Origin: Paracentrotus lividus
Lineage: Eukaryota > Echinodermata > Echinoidea > Camarodonta > Echinidae
Direction: 5' to 3'
DNA length: 64,000 bases
NCBI GenBank assembly: GCA_940671915.1
Contig: CALNVZ010002100.1
Span: 10,964,246-11,028,245 of the forward strand
Positions 23,501-34,546 of the stretch are shown here, one piece after another. Positions within the stretch are counted from its first letter, which is position 1; each line of letters starts with the position of its first letter. The position numbers and the translations under genes are program-made. The notes under the pieces were generated by a model, which saw nothing but the letters and a program-made list of their open reading frames with translations, was not told the DNA's origin and did not search any database.

Positions 23501-24270
23501 CACAGTTGTCTTTATAAGGTCTTTAATATTGATGAGAACTTAACTGGGAGAACATATTAATATGTATGTAATGTTGCATGCAAAAAGCAGGTTTCTGTAC
23601 AGAATCAGACATTATGTATCGAAAAAGTATTGTTATGTTATACAATGCATTTATTTTACCGCACATTACTTAGATATAAGAGTTCTGGGGACTGCAAACA
23701 AACATCCTTTAGATCGAATTGGTCATACAAGAGGACTTCTGTAGTATATTATTCAATCTTCAATCATCACTCAGCTCCTTTGTTTCTGAGTTATTCGATT
23801 CTAGATGTTTTTAAGCAATACGTTTCAATGATTGCACATTCGTGATGATTGTATGAATAACAACTTCCTCATCGTTTCATTGATTATTTCTCATTTTGTT
23901 AAAACACCCTTCCGAGACAAGAGCCAACGAAATAAGAATTAAACACTCATCAAAGTAAGGACAAAATCTTGGAAAAAACAGTCTGTTTCGTATTCAGGTG
24001 CTGTCATATGGGACGCTCTTCCAGATGATTAGAAAAATTAATACGAGAAACTTTAGACAATCAATATAAGCGGGATCTTCTTGCAGAGTATATTCATGAT
24101 TTAATTAATTTCGTATTGTAAATAGTGTAATATGTATAATTACATGTAATTTGTACATATGTTTTAAATATGAGTGTATACATTTGTACATATGTTTTTA
24201 AATTGATGTAATAATTTGTACATGATGTTTACTTTATGTATGTATATATCACAGTAACAACTAGAACGGG

Positions 24271-24300
24271 GCCAACTGATAGCGTTAGCTATTTGTTGGC
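24271..24300 (+). other. LINE 3' stem-loop
   Basis: GCCAAC-TG-ATAGC-GTTA-GCTAT-TT-GTTGGC forms a two-part hairpin just before the LINE tail. Such 3' stem-loops are recognised by the reverse transcriptase in L2/CR1-type elements. Confidence 0.65.
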
Positions 24301-24394
24301 TCATTTACAATGGCATATTTATTGATTTCTGTTTATGTATAGTTTTTGCAATTTGGTAAAAATAAATACAATACCAATAACAATACAATACAAT

Positions 24395-26294
24395 CTCACC
24401 AGCTGGCATATTGGGAATCCCCCTTCCATTTTCAGGTTGGCGTGCCACTCGTTTCAAGGCGAGTTTCTGGTCGATTTACTTAGTCCTGACTGGGTCAAAT
24501 TTGGGATTTCGTAGTAGTGGACTGTAAATCTATCGTTTGCAGACGAATACCTCTTTGAAAAATTGTTCTTTTGTGGGAGTTTTCCATATCAGAACTAATT
24601 TGGGATCTGGTTGTCTCACTGAGTGCCTTTTTCACTAGAATGTCTTCACTGCCAGCGGATTCATCACATTGAACTCAATTAAAACGATATGGAGAGTCAC
24701 CCAATCGCATTGTGGCAATTGGAACGTCCGGGCTCGGGAGCTATGGAGCAAGTATTGGTGAGTAGATATCCGCTAGGAATTGAAGGGAGAGTGCCTACTA
24801 TGTTGCGCACCTAAAACCTGTAATTTCAATGCAAAGTTAAAACATTGTTTTAGAGATTTCCACATGTTTTTCATATCTTTTTAGGTTTTTAAGATCATCG
24901 AACAGTAAAATACCAAGAAACATATTGTAAAACTAAAACGGAATGTGCACTTTGTCGTGGTTTTAGAGTAAAACCACCAAATATCGGAGTGTTAAATATC
25001 AGGACCAATTGGTCTTTCAACTCCCCAAGACAGCTTAATTGGGCCCGCACGGTCGAGGGTGACTTGCATGCCATTGATACGATGGACTTACCTTCTATCA
25101 TGCACTGCAAACACAGCAGAGTCGGTTGAAGCTAAAAAAATATATTCAGGGGTTAAATCCCATGCAGGGGTAAAATCCATAATTGTGATTTCCAGAAATC
25201 CTTATGACCCAGGTTAATTTTGGACTCCAAAAGATCGATGACCCCAAAAAAACTCCGAACGGGAGATACGATCCTTGCTGGAAATAAACAGCTGAGATGT
25301 CACATGTTCGCTGTATCGCAAAAAAAAGTGTAATCGATACCGGCGGGAGCTACCTGATGGAATTTTCCAGACCCTTCTAAAAATAGCCACTTGCCTCATA
25401 ACATAAGTCATATCGGACATCGGTGCCGAGTCAATGGGAAATGCGTGCTGTACATCGCGCATGCGCTGGCTTTTTTAGGGCGCAGGCGCATTGAGCTCAT
25501 CAAACACATCGGATATTTAGAGACGGAAGAGGTTCTTTTGGTAAGTAAATAATTATTATTTACCGATTCTTTCATGTTTTTTTTTGTTTGTAATTGATAA
25601 AATCGGCATTTGCGCAACAGAAATAAGTTGCTGTTTCAACAATCAAGCAATTATTTCATGTTGTTTAGAGCGTGATTTTAACTGCCAAAATCGATCACGG
25701 CGAATCGCTGAATATATCCGATATTCAACGAGCGCATCCGATATTTAGATAAAAACAAGCCTTTATTAGAAAGCAAATAATTCATGTTTACCATATTTTT
25801 TATCAATTTTGTTTTTTAATAAGATTATTATTGAACATTTGTACTACAAAATACCCATGAGTTTTATATAATTTGGCGATTGCAATTTTTTTTAGAATCC
25901 AAAAATGCTTAAGTGTCCGGTATTTGGTGGTTTTACTCTATGGAAAAAGAAAAGATTAGACCGAGGTTACTCTGTCTTCATCGTAATTCCCTCTGAAGAC
26001 AGAGATCATGCATTACGTGAGCTGTTCAAACTGCAGTGCTGTGATTCTCTATTAAATTTCCCCAAATTTCATGGGAAAACGATAGACAGCGCGTGCTGTA
26101 GTTAGAAGGGAATGTAATATAGGTCTACGTGGTATACGAAAAAGCAAATGCTGTGACCTTTTGCTGGTGGGCTGACCCATAAGTAGAGCACATCGCTGTG
26201 CTTTTGAATAAACATAAAAATGGACACCCCTTCTTAAATCAAAGAAGATACAGAGGAAGAGAAAGAGAGTGAGAGGGAGAGCGAGAAAGAGATC
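24395..26294. other. unannotated DNA with an inverted GAGTAAAACCACCAAATA pair
   Basis: The word GAGTAAAACCACCAAATAtCGGAG near 24967 faces its inverted counterpart near 25915-25940, about 950 bases apart. CGGATATTTAGA words occur between them. This may be a diverged TIR element, but the boundaries are weak. No gene is recognised. Confidence 0.35.
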
Positions 26295-26328
26295 TACAGT
26301 TGATGCCAAAAGTTTACATACACCTGGT
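26295..26328 (+). mobile_element. Tc1-like terminal repeat fragment
   Basis: TACAGTTGATGCCAAAAGTT followed by TACATACACCTGG closely resembles the ends of vertebrate and invertebrate Tc1-like transposons. The other end was not found with certainty. The following kilobase has no intact transposase. Weaker relatives of the same word occur near 1448 and 38183. Confidence 0.5.
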
Positions 26329-28192
26329 AAGAAAACATATAACTAAGATTTTACCACCATATCCATAGAACATCGGGAATCATTTATTTTGTTAAAGATG
26401 ATTAGGTATGGTATTCACTTTGTTTCATGAGAGTGTGTTTCATAAAAGGAATTTTAAAAAAAATGTAGAGACATATTTAAATATGGGTGGTCTTAATTTA
26501 GTCTTGATGAATTCAATGAGTCAAAAGTATACTCTAACCAAAATTACTGATGGTGCTGCCTGTATTTTGCTTTATTTTAAATTTTTTTCACTTGTTAAAG
26601 CTGTCATTAAGCTTTCTGCATAAATGCTCCGAAGATTATTGTTCATTTCTTCAGCAAGATTACAACAATTAATGCAGTCCAATTTGCATGTTTCTTTACG
26701 CAAATACTTTTTTTTTTTTTAGGTCTGCCTACAGCATTTCTACAGGGTTCTGGTTTAGGCAATCACTCCCTAAACTCCACTCTGCTCTGTTTTGCCCACT
26801 CTAAAACTAATTTAAATGAATGCTTAGGTAATTGTGGTGATTGAGGACTCAATTTCTGTAATGGTTCCAACTTTCAGGCTGGCAAATTGATGTGATGCTA
26901 TATATGCTCCATCACACTTAACACAAACAATAATTAAACCCATGATTAACCCATGATTGCTATGAAACTGTTTATGTAGGACCTGTGATGCTATATCAAT
27001 ATCTCAAGTCTACTTACTAACTGGTTGTATTTAGGTCATTGTATCATCACTTGATGTCAACATTCACTTCATCAATTTCAGAATGGGTAAAACAGAGGAG
27101 AGTGGAGATATGTATGATGAGGGTTGTTCACATGTGGTATTGGAAAAGGCCTATGTGGGCAGACCTAAAAAAAAAAAAAAAAATTCAATTTGCCCCAATA
27201 GGAGCCTCTACAAAATTTTATTCACTTGCCATATCAGGCATGTAATTTGGTTTTGCTTGCCCAAGAAAAAAACACTTGCCCGGATTTTCTTTTCATTTTC
27301 AATTTTATAGACCTTAATTCATGATTTTATTTTAATCAGCAACTACATCTGAGACCTAATAGAGAGTCTATAAATGGCTACTTATAGGAAGATTGCATAC
27401 ACAAATATTTAGCCACTCACCCTAATGATTTGAGCTTACAAAAAACAAAAAATTAATTGTAAAATCAATGAACTATTTTGTCAAGCGAGATATCATGTTA
27501 CTGATCAGATCGGAGGACAAACAAAAAAAAATCTTGAATAAATTAAACAAGGTACCTGTAGAAAGGAAAAATAGTCATCCGTTCCATCTCTCGGGCCTAA
27601 AGTAAATGAGCTCTGCATATTTTGCACTCAAACTCGAAATCATGGTGAGGAACTATCGACAGGTTGGCTATGTTTTGAAAACAAACTCACTTTATCAGAA
27701 ATTTTGAGGATTGATGTTGCGACGTGTTCTTGATTAAGTTTTCTCAAGAATTATATCCTTGCTGTGATTATGTTTGTCTGATTTGTATTCATAAACACAT
27801 ATTTTATTGTATTTATGAGGTGAAATGTTGCACATATACATTGTACATATTGTAGGCCTACATGTATATCTTACTCTCAAATCATGGCTTGCCCGATCGG
27901 GCAAGTGACTTTGAACTTTGCTTGCCCACCTGTGGTTTTCACTTGCCCAGGGCAAGCGGGCAAGTGGGTTTGTAGCGCCTTGCGCCAAGGAAAACTGCAA
28001 ATGGGACCAATTTTTTCTTTTCTTTTCTTTTCCAAGAATTCTGAAATATTACATAAATTTTTTATTGGAGTATCTATGCTTTTGCTCATGTTTTGTTTTG
28101 TCTTGTTTAGCGTACTGTCATTTGGTGACATTTAATTTTTAGAGTAATTTTCAACGAAATGCTATATCCTCTGCTTAGTGGATTTCTGGTCT
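26329..28192. other. unannotated intergenic DNA with CTTGCCC repeats
   Basis: The word CTTGCCC/GGGCAAG occurs at 27225-27280 and in a dense inverted cluster at 27886-27970 (for example TTGCCCGATCGGGCAAG). No coding or RNA gene is recognised. It is probably decayed mobile DNA. Confidence 0.4.
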
Positions 28193-28575
28193 CTGGAATT
28201 GCTGCGACGTCTCCTGAGTCTCCAGGAAGTCAAACATGTTTGATCTTTAAGTTTGTTTTTTTCAAACATAATGGTGTTGCAGTGCTCAATGCATCCTGGG
28301 TCTTCTCCTGGGGGGCATTTCATCAAAGGACTTGTTGGACGTTTTATCCGACAAACTGTTATACGCTACTGAAATGCTTGCATCTGATTGGCTGAGAGCA
28401 AATTTGTCGGATAAAACGTCCGACAAGTCCTTTGATGAAATGCCCCCCTGATATTACAGAGAGGTCATTGCAACTGTTCCTCATGTCTGGAAAAGTCCTT
28501 TTAAAGATCAAACATGTTTAACATTTGTGTGATTTTCTTGAGACTCAGGAGACGTCACAGCAACGTTTCCACAAC
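28193..28575. mobile_element. nested foldback element
   Basis: The outer arms at about 28193-28250 and 28501-28575 share GACGTCTCCTGAGTCTC and AAACATGTTTGATCTTTAA in inverted order. Inside lies a second palindrome at 28310-28449 with ends GGGGGGCATTTCATCAAAGG and arms continuing through GGACGTTTTATCCGACAAA. Two foldbacks of different sequence are thus stacked, one inside the other. Neither is coding. Confidence 0.75.
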
Positions 28576-30691
28576 TTAAGAGACTCAGAATCGTGAAACC
28601 ATCTCCAGGCCAATGAAAAATCCACTTTATCAGAGGAGATAACAATTGATTAAAACTTATTGTAAAATTTGATGTCACCAAAAATTTGCAAAAAGTTGGT
28701 TGCATACCCTACAAACAAAAACTTGGAAAAAGTGGGTTTTGTACCTTTCACCTTCCTAACTCTGTGACACGTGACAACGTTGACGAAAGCAGTGTCTCAA
28801 AGCTGAAGAGTTACTTAGTATTTCAGTAAAGGAATTACAAGAATGATCCATGTATTCATGAAATACTGACCTTTGAACTTAGAATGTACATACAAATTTG
28901 AAATTTGCGAGAAATCATGAAATTATAAATATTCAACACAAAAAGTATGAAGTAAAACATTATGTAACAAATTTTCATGATGATTTTGAAAATATATGTA
29001 CACAGTGATGCAATTTTCTGTATCTTATTATTACTTATTGATTATTCGTATAAGTATGTATTATGGAGTGTGTGTGGGGGGGGGGGGGGTGTTGGGGGAT
29101 GGGTGGGTTACATTGTAATGTATTTAGTTGATAGCACCTGTAACATTGGCGATTATCTGTTGTGGTATGTACATGTTATCTGGGATTACTGCAAAAGCAA
29201 TTAGTGTGTGTGTGTGTGAATTCCTGAATTACTTATTGCAGGTTGTAGTGTATTGGACATGTTTCACTATTTTTTAAAAGCAAAATCAAATTAGGCCTAC
29301 ATTTAAATTTCATTTACATTTGTTTGAATTAAAATAAGTTAATTATTCCTGTTTAAAATGATTATGAGCGGATGAAGTTTAAAGTAAGAACAAAGCCAGG
29401 ATGAAGTGCATATTCTTTATTGATACATGCACATACATGTATATCTTCATCAAGATAATATCTGTGTGAAAAATAGTATAATTTGTCTTCACAAAAATAT
29501 GTACATGTACAAAAACATGTATTACTTTAATAAAAATAATACAATAGAAATCAGATATTCAAATATACGGATAAATTGTTGTTTTTATAGATGTACATGA
29601 CTTTTATACAGGTTCTATACATTGATGGTTGATTGCTTGTGAGTCATACATGTAAATGCAATGTCCTTTTTCCTTTCAAACATGGTGTGAAATAAGTAGA
29701 GGAAATTTGCACTTCCAATTTCCTTTTCTGACCACTACAACTTTCTAGTTCCATTTCTGACCTCAAATTTGCATATTCTTAAATATTTTGCTCCTGGACA
29801 ATTTTAAAAACAAGGAAAAGAATAGTATAGAAAGCTTTTTAGATGATTAAAGAAGGCCTCCAGGCTGGAGTTTGTATTTTAAGAAAAAAACAGTAAAACA
29901 TAGTAAAATAATGTGGATTAACAAATATTCAGATTTCTGCTCCAAGAACATAAAAACAGGGATGACTCCTTGTGGAATGTTTAAGGTCATAATTACTTTT
30001 ACTTATTTCAATATGAGGGATAGAATTTTCATATGCAACGTATAAAAAATAAAATGAATACCATTCATATAATAAAATACAATTTTAGAAGTAGTGGAGC
30101 TGTGACATCATCAGCCTGGTCATTGAATATGCATGAGACTATGCACAGAAATATACAAAAAAATGTGAAACTTAGAAAAATCATAAAGTTTCTTCGTTAT
30201 TTTCCATCCGATTTTGTTGAAATTTTCCGTGTTGTACTTGTTATAATTTACTGTACATTCCAAACCATCTGAATTTCAGCCTGGAGCTCTCCTTTAAGAG
30301 ATTCCATGACAAGATGGCGACAATGGCTCCAGTTCAAATTCCATACACTACTCAAACCTGAACTTCACACTATACCCTAACCTAAAGATAACCCTAAACC
30401 TAACATAAAACCCTTTTGCAACCATTACCCTATTATCCTACATCTTACACCACATAAAGCCCTGAGTAATTGTTGCAGCCTGTGCAAATGTTGTGTTACC
30501 GATTAAGAATGATTTTATTCATTTTTAATGATGCCAGAATGGTCAGTAGCCTACCTATTTTGACAACATAACAATAAATTGGTTCAGCCCTTAATTATAA
30601 GGGTATTCTTATCAAACATTACATTTATTTTACATTTTAAGATTTGTGTAAGGCCCTTGATCAACTTTGAATAATTTGAGAGTTCAAAATC
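28576..30691. other. unannotated AT-rich intergenic DNA
   Basis: It contains a poly-G/GT-rich patch at 29065-29110, and a possible half of a TTAA element ending GGAGCTCTCCTTTAA at 30296. Degenerate CCCTAA-type words occur near 30370-30420. A minus-strand AATAAA lies near 29415, but I find no gene to go with it. Confidence 0.4.
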
Positions 30692-31195
30692 TTAAAGGGG
30701 AAGTTCACCCTGGAATTTTATTGGTCTTAAAAAATGCAGAAAAATAAAAGAAAAATATGAGTGAAGGTTTGGGGAAAATCGACCAAAATATGATGAAGTT
30801 ATGAATATTCAAAGTTTTGATTCTGTGACGTCACATGCGAGCAGATCTCCTATGTGTTATGTAGTGTAAATTCCATAAAATGTCATTTTTGTCAGAAGAA
30901 AATAATTATGTCGCCTGTGCGGTTGATATATCATCAAACATATTTTCATATACATGACTATATCAAATTGACCCATTCCTTTATCAAGAACCATGTCAAA
31001 AAGACAAATTTATGGAATTTACATACACAACCAATGGGAGAGCTGCTCGCACGTGACGTCACAGAATCAAAACTTTACATATTCATAACTTCGCTATTTT
31101 TTGGTCGATTTTCTTCAAACTTTCACTAATATTTTTTAAATATTTTTCTTCATTTTTTAAGACCAATAAAATTCCAGGGTGAACTTCCCCTTTAA
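30692..31195. mobile_element. TTAA-flanked MITE with long inverted arms
   Basis: TTAA at 30692 and 31192 flank AGGGGAAGTTCACCCTGGAA and its complement. The arms extend about 150 bases and include ATTTTATTGGTCTTAAAAAA, ATGAATATTCAAAGTTTTG and CTGTGACGTCAC. Each arm carries one TGACGTCA palindrome (30826 and 31054), which matches the cAMP-response-element consensus. It is non-coding and likely piggyBac-like by its TTAA site. Confidence 0.8.
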
Positions 31196-31397
31196 TGTAT
31201 TCTTTGCTCCTGCTTAACAGTACCAAAAACAAATCATCTTACTGAAAGTGGTCAGATTTTTTTGTATTTCTTGTGGACTTGTCCAGCTTTCACACTCATT
31301 CAACTCCCATTCTTGTTTATATGCAGATGGTGATCTTTCCCTTTTTATCAACAACTCATGTACTGTAGATGCTTTTAATACATAAATGACATATTTA

Positions 31398-31520
31398 TAT
31401 AATATTGGATGCACTTGAGTGCAATATGAGATGTATTCCATTCATCAGTATGAATATTGCAAGAGTCGAAGACGAGTGCAATATTCATACTGATGAATGG
31501 AATATATCTCATATTGCACG
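31398..31520. repeat. perfect-arm hairpin (foldback)
   Basis: The arms GTGCAATATGAGATGTATTC and following bases (near 31398-31442) are mirrored, inverted, at 31470-31520 with very few mismatches. The central loop is about 20 bases (GAGTCGAAGACGAG). It can form a stem of about 45 base pairs. AATATTGGAT/ATCCAATATT extends it weakly outward. Confidence 0.75.
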
Positions 31521-33635
31521 AAAGAAATCCAATATTATTATTATTATACATACAAACCATTTTCCATGGCAACAGCAACGCTATCAGTTTAAACAAATAA
31601 GAGGTTTACTCTCCTGTATCAAATCTGCCTGAAGGAGAAATCCAAATGATCAATCTATTATGATGTAAATTGTTGCTCCGCGTATCCATTGTTAAAGCTG
31701 TTGCGCGCAGCATTTTACTGGCATCGCGGAGTGCAATATTGTAACAATAATGCACTCCTTTTCTCCATTGATACGGGTAATGTAGAATACATAGGACATA
31801 CATTATGCTAACAATATTGAACGCCGACAAACAAACATCTGGAAGAGTATTAATACATGGTTTTAATGTATCGAAAAAGAGACTCAAACGTATAATAATA
31901 ACTAATAAATCACATTGACATCTGCCAATGCTCCCTCCCTGTTTTAACATCAATTTGTAATATCCCTCCTGTACATGTATGTCAGAGAGCTTTGGCACTC
32001 CGAATAAATTATTCAATGGTTCATGGATGTCATAAATTTTGTATATGTACCGATTAGTTGCAGTGCATATGAAATACATTTATTAGCATGATTGCAATTC
32101 TCATTTTGATGGAAACAAAATGAGGGTAGTATTTACCACTGTGACTGGTACACACCCTAAAATTGTTTGTAATTGAACAGAAACCACCCCCCCCCCCATT
32201 TCTGCTAAAAAAGATGTGTTATAAACCCCAATCAGATCTCGGCCACCGAAAGCGCGATCACATTAAAATTCGGTTCACAGGTTATTTGGAATATAAACTC
32301 TGTATAAAGTCTGTATAATGATAGTAAATTTTTTGAAAATACGTAATTTTGTAGTTAATAGGAATAAATTTAAATCAATTAAAACAACCCATTATTGGCC
32401 CTTCATTGTTGACAAAAAGTCATGTGGCACTTTCCTATTTGTTGCAAAGTTGGTTTCAAAAGATTTTTGAGACTTTAAAAAAAGTCACTAAATTGTGTGG
32501 CGATACTCTCATGCATTTCAAAATGTCGATGGGGGCAATGATGCGGTATTAAGACACGCATTATTTAATTCCTGCAAAAACATTAACATTTGTCAAGGCT
32601 TTAATCTATAAATATACATTGTACAAGCTCTTAGCTGCCCAGGCACAAAATTACTTTTACACTCATAAATATTTGGAGAATGTCAAAGTGATCTTGTATT
32701 GAAATGAAAATATACACTGTGGACTCTATCACATGCTCTACATGTACAAACTTCCTTTAATTTCATAATAGACTGGTATGTAATATTTTAATAATGATGA
32801 CTACAAAATTACTATTCAGTAGGAGTATTGGAATTCTTCCAGATTGACCTTTTCGATTTATTTCTGCATGATCGACCAGTTGCATCTTCAATTGCCCCAA
32901 CCAATCTTTTGCTCCAATAACCCAACATTCACGTCATCTTATTTCATAACATCCTCTCGCTAAGCATTCCACATCTTTCCCCTTGCGCATGTACATGTGT
33001 TGCTCTCCGGAGCAAGCAATATGACATGTAATTCAAGCGCTTTTATTTCTTCAGCTAGGCGAGGGGACTAATATTGGGAGGCTTTCCCCTCTGGCCAGGG
33101 AAACCTATGATTCATGAGGGAGATGAAAAGATTGGCATTTGCTTGCAATGGAAGTGCTATGGAGTGGTCGTTGGAGACACGATGGAGTACCTCTGCATAT
33201 TATTCCATCACAAGCTACATGTTAATGTAGTCTAGGTTGTCAGGCCAAAAAGGCACTGCTTACATACTAGAAGCATTTAAAGGGAATCTTTGTACGCTAG
33301 TGGGAAAAGTGAACAAAGTAATTGCGAGCTTTCAAATTCTTTTTGTTTTTGTTTTAGGAAGAATACAATTATAAAAAGTTCAACTGGCAAGGACGCTCTC
33401 ATGATATAATGACAAAAACAAGTTTAAATGTTTGGGTCAAACATTTTGTGTAGTCCTATATACATTTTAGTGTGTAGTTCATATGCAACTACACAGAAGT
33501 GGGTTAAATGTACTCTTCTAAAACCTCACAACATGCAACAATTCTTAGGTGAAATTTTATTGACCTTTCCAAATCACTTTGAGACATTTTCTTCCACAAA
33601 ATATATCATGATCACAACAGCTATTTTTCTAAACA
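31521..33635. other. unannotated intergenic DNA
   Basis: It includes a 157-codon open frame on the minus strand (31606-32079) that I cannot place in any family, and a poly-C run near 32188. The p38 first exon or its promoter could lie in this stretch or nearby, but I found no matching coding block. Confidence 0.4.
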
Positions 33636-34546
33636 TTAACCCTTTGGCTGCGACGGGCTTCTACAGAAGCCGAGCGAGGTGTTCAGTCTGCGACGACGGG
33701 CTTCTACAGAAGCCGAGATAATTCCCTAATATATTGACAAACTTATTCAGCTTTTCACCAGCTCTTTGGGGCTAAATTCTTGAGGAATAGGACAAAGATA
33801 TATTCATTTTGAACATCCATTAAAGAAATAACCAAGTTACGTGGAAAAAATCGAGAACAATTCACTTCATTTCAACATTACCATAATTTTTTTTACATAA
33901 GAAACGAATTCCCGATCTTAACTTTTGGCGTACGCGTACGCGTCCGGAGGGGAAGAAATAATCAAATAAAGCTAGCTCGAGAGGAGAAATGCGAGAGATA
34001 AAGATTGAGAATGAGAAGAAGGGAGAGAAATAAAAAGGTTAAGGGGTTAAAACAATGTTCATTATTATAGATATATATAAAACATTAGTTGTATGGAGAT
34101 TAAGCCTGTCATTTTCCGATTCTCGCTAGGTTATATATACTTATCAAGATAATGAGAGGGGTTGATTATCTGACATTTTGCTTCAACTATTTTGTTGTAA
34201 TTATAATGATGTAATGAAATGTAAAGTATGTCAAATGCAGTAGGTATTATAAGTTAGAAGTCTCATTTTTATTTCAAAACTTACACCTGCCAAAATTCCT
34301 GTTTTTCTTTACCAAATAACGCGTCTTATATTTGGTTTTGATGACTATGCCTTACAGTGTTAGATAGAAAAATGTCTACCCTTTCATGTTTACATTTACT
34401 ACAAATCATGAAAATGACCGAGTTAAATGCAAGGAGTAATGAAAGCACAAAACATGACAAATTTCTATAACGTTGTAAGTGTACAAGAAATCGCTCCGCC
34501 GCAGGGGTAACAATCGCGTTTCACAGGCCCGCGCTTAAAGGGTTAA
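33636..34546. mobile_element. 911-base TTAA element with TTAACCCTTT ends
   Basis: TTAACCCTTTGGCTGCG at the left faces CGCTTAAAGGGTTAA at the right. Near the left end, GACGGGCTTCTACAGAAGCC is present twice, about 40 bases apart; GGCTTCT-AC-AGAAGCC is itself a hairpin. There is no transposase. The boundary is supported by the shared TTAA and 10-base inverted ends only. Confidence 0.55.

Larger units (their letters stand above)
19961..24394 (+). mobile_element. degenerate near-full-length LINE (CR1/L2/jockey-like)
   Basis: The order is 5' UTR-like sequence, an ORF1 remnant (20300-21060), ORF2 endonuclease (21300-21960), reverse transcriptase (22440-23300), and a 3' end with stem-loop (24271-24300) followed by AATAAATACAATACC repeats. 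Frameshifts and stops break both ORFs throughout, so it cannot move by itself. The RT block VPQGSVLGP...LLYINDLS and endonuclease block GISDHLPIYA point to the jockey/CR1/L2 group. The exact clade cannot be settled by eye. The 5' boundary is approximate. Confidence 0.85.

Noticed and set aside
25214..26105. Possible zinc-finger or THAP-like exons in 25-26 kb
   Set aside because: Cys/His spacing does not fit a known finger and the frames lie between weak inverted repeats.
30360..30420. Interstitial telomere
   Set aside because: Only degenerate CCTAA-type words; no run of exact repeats.
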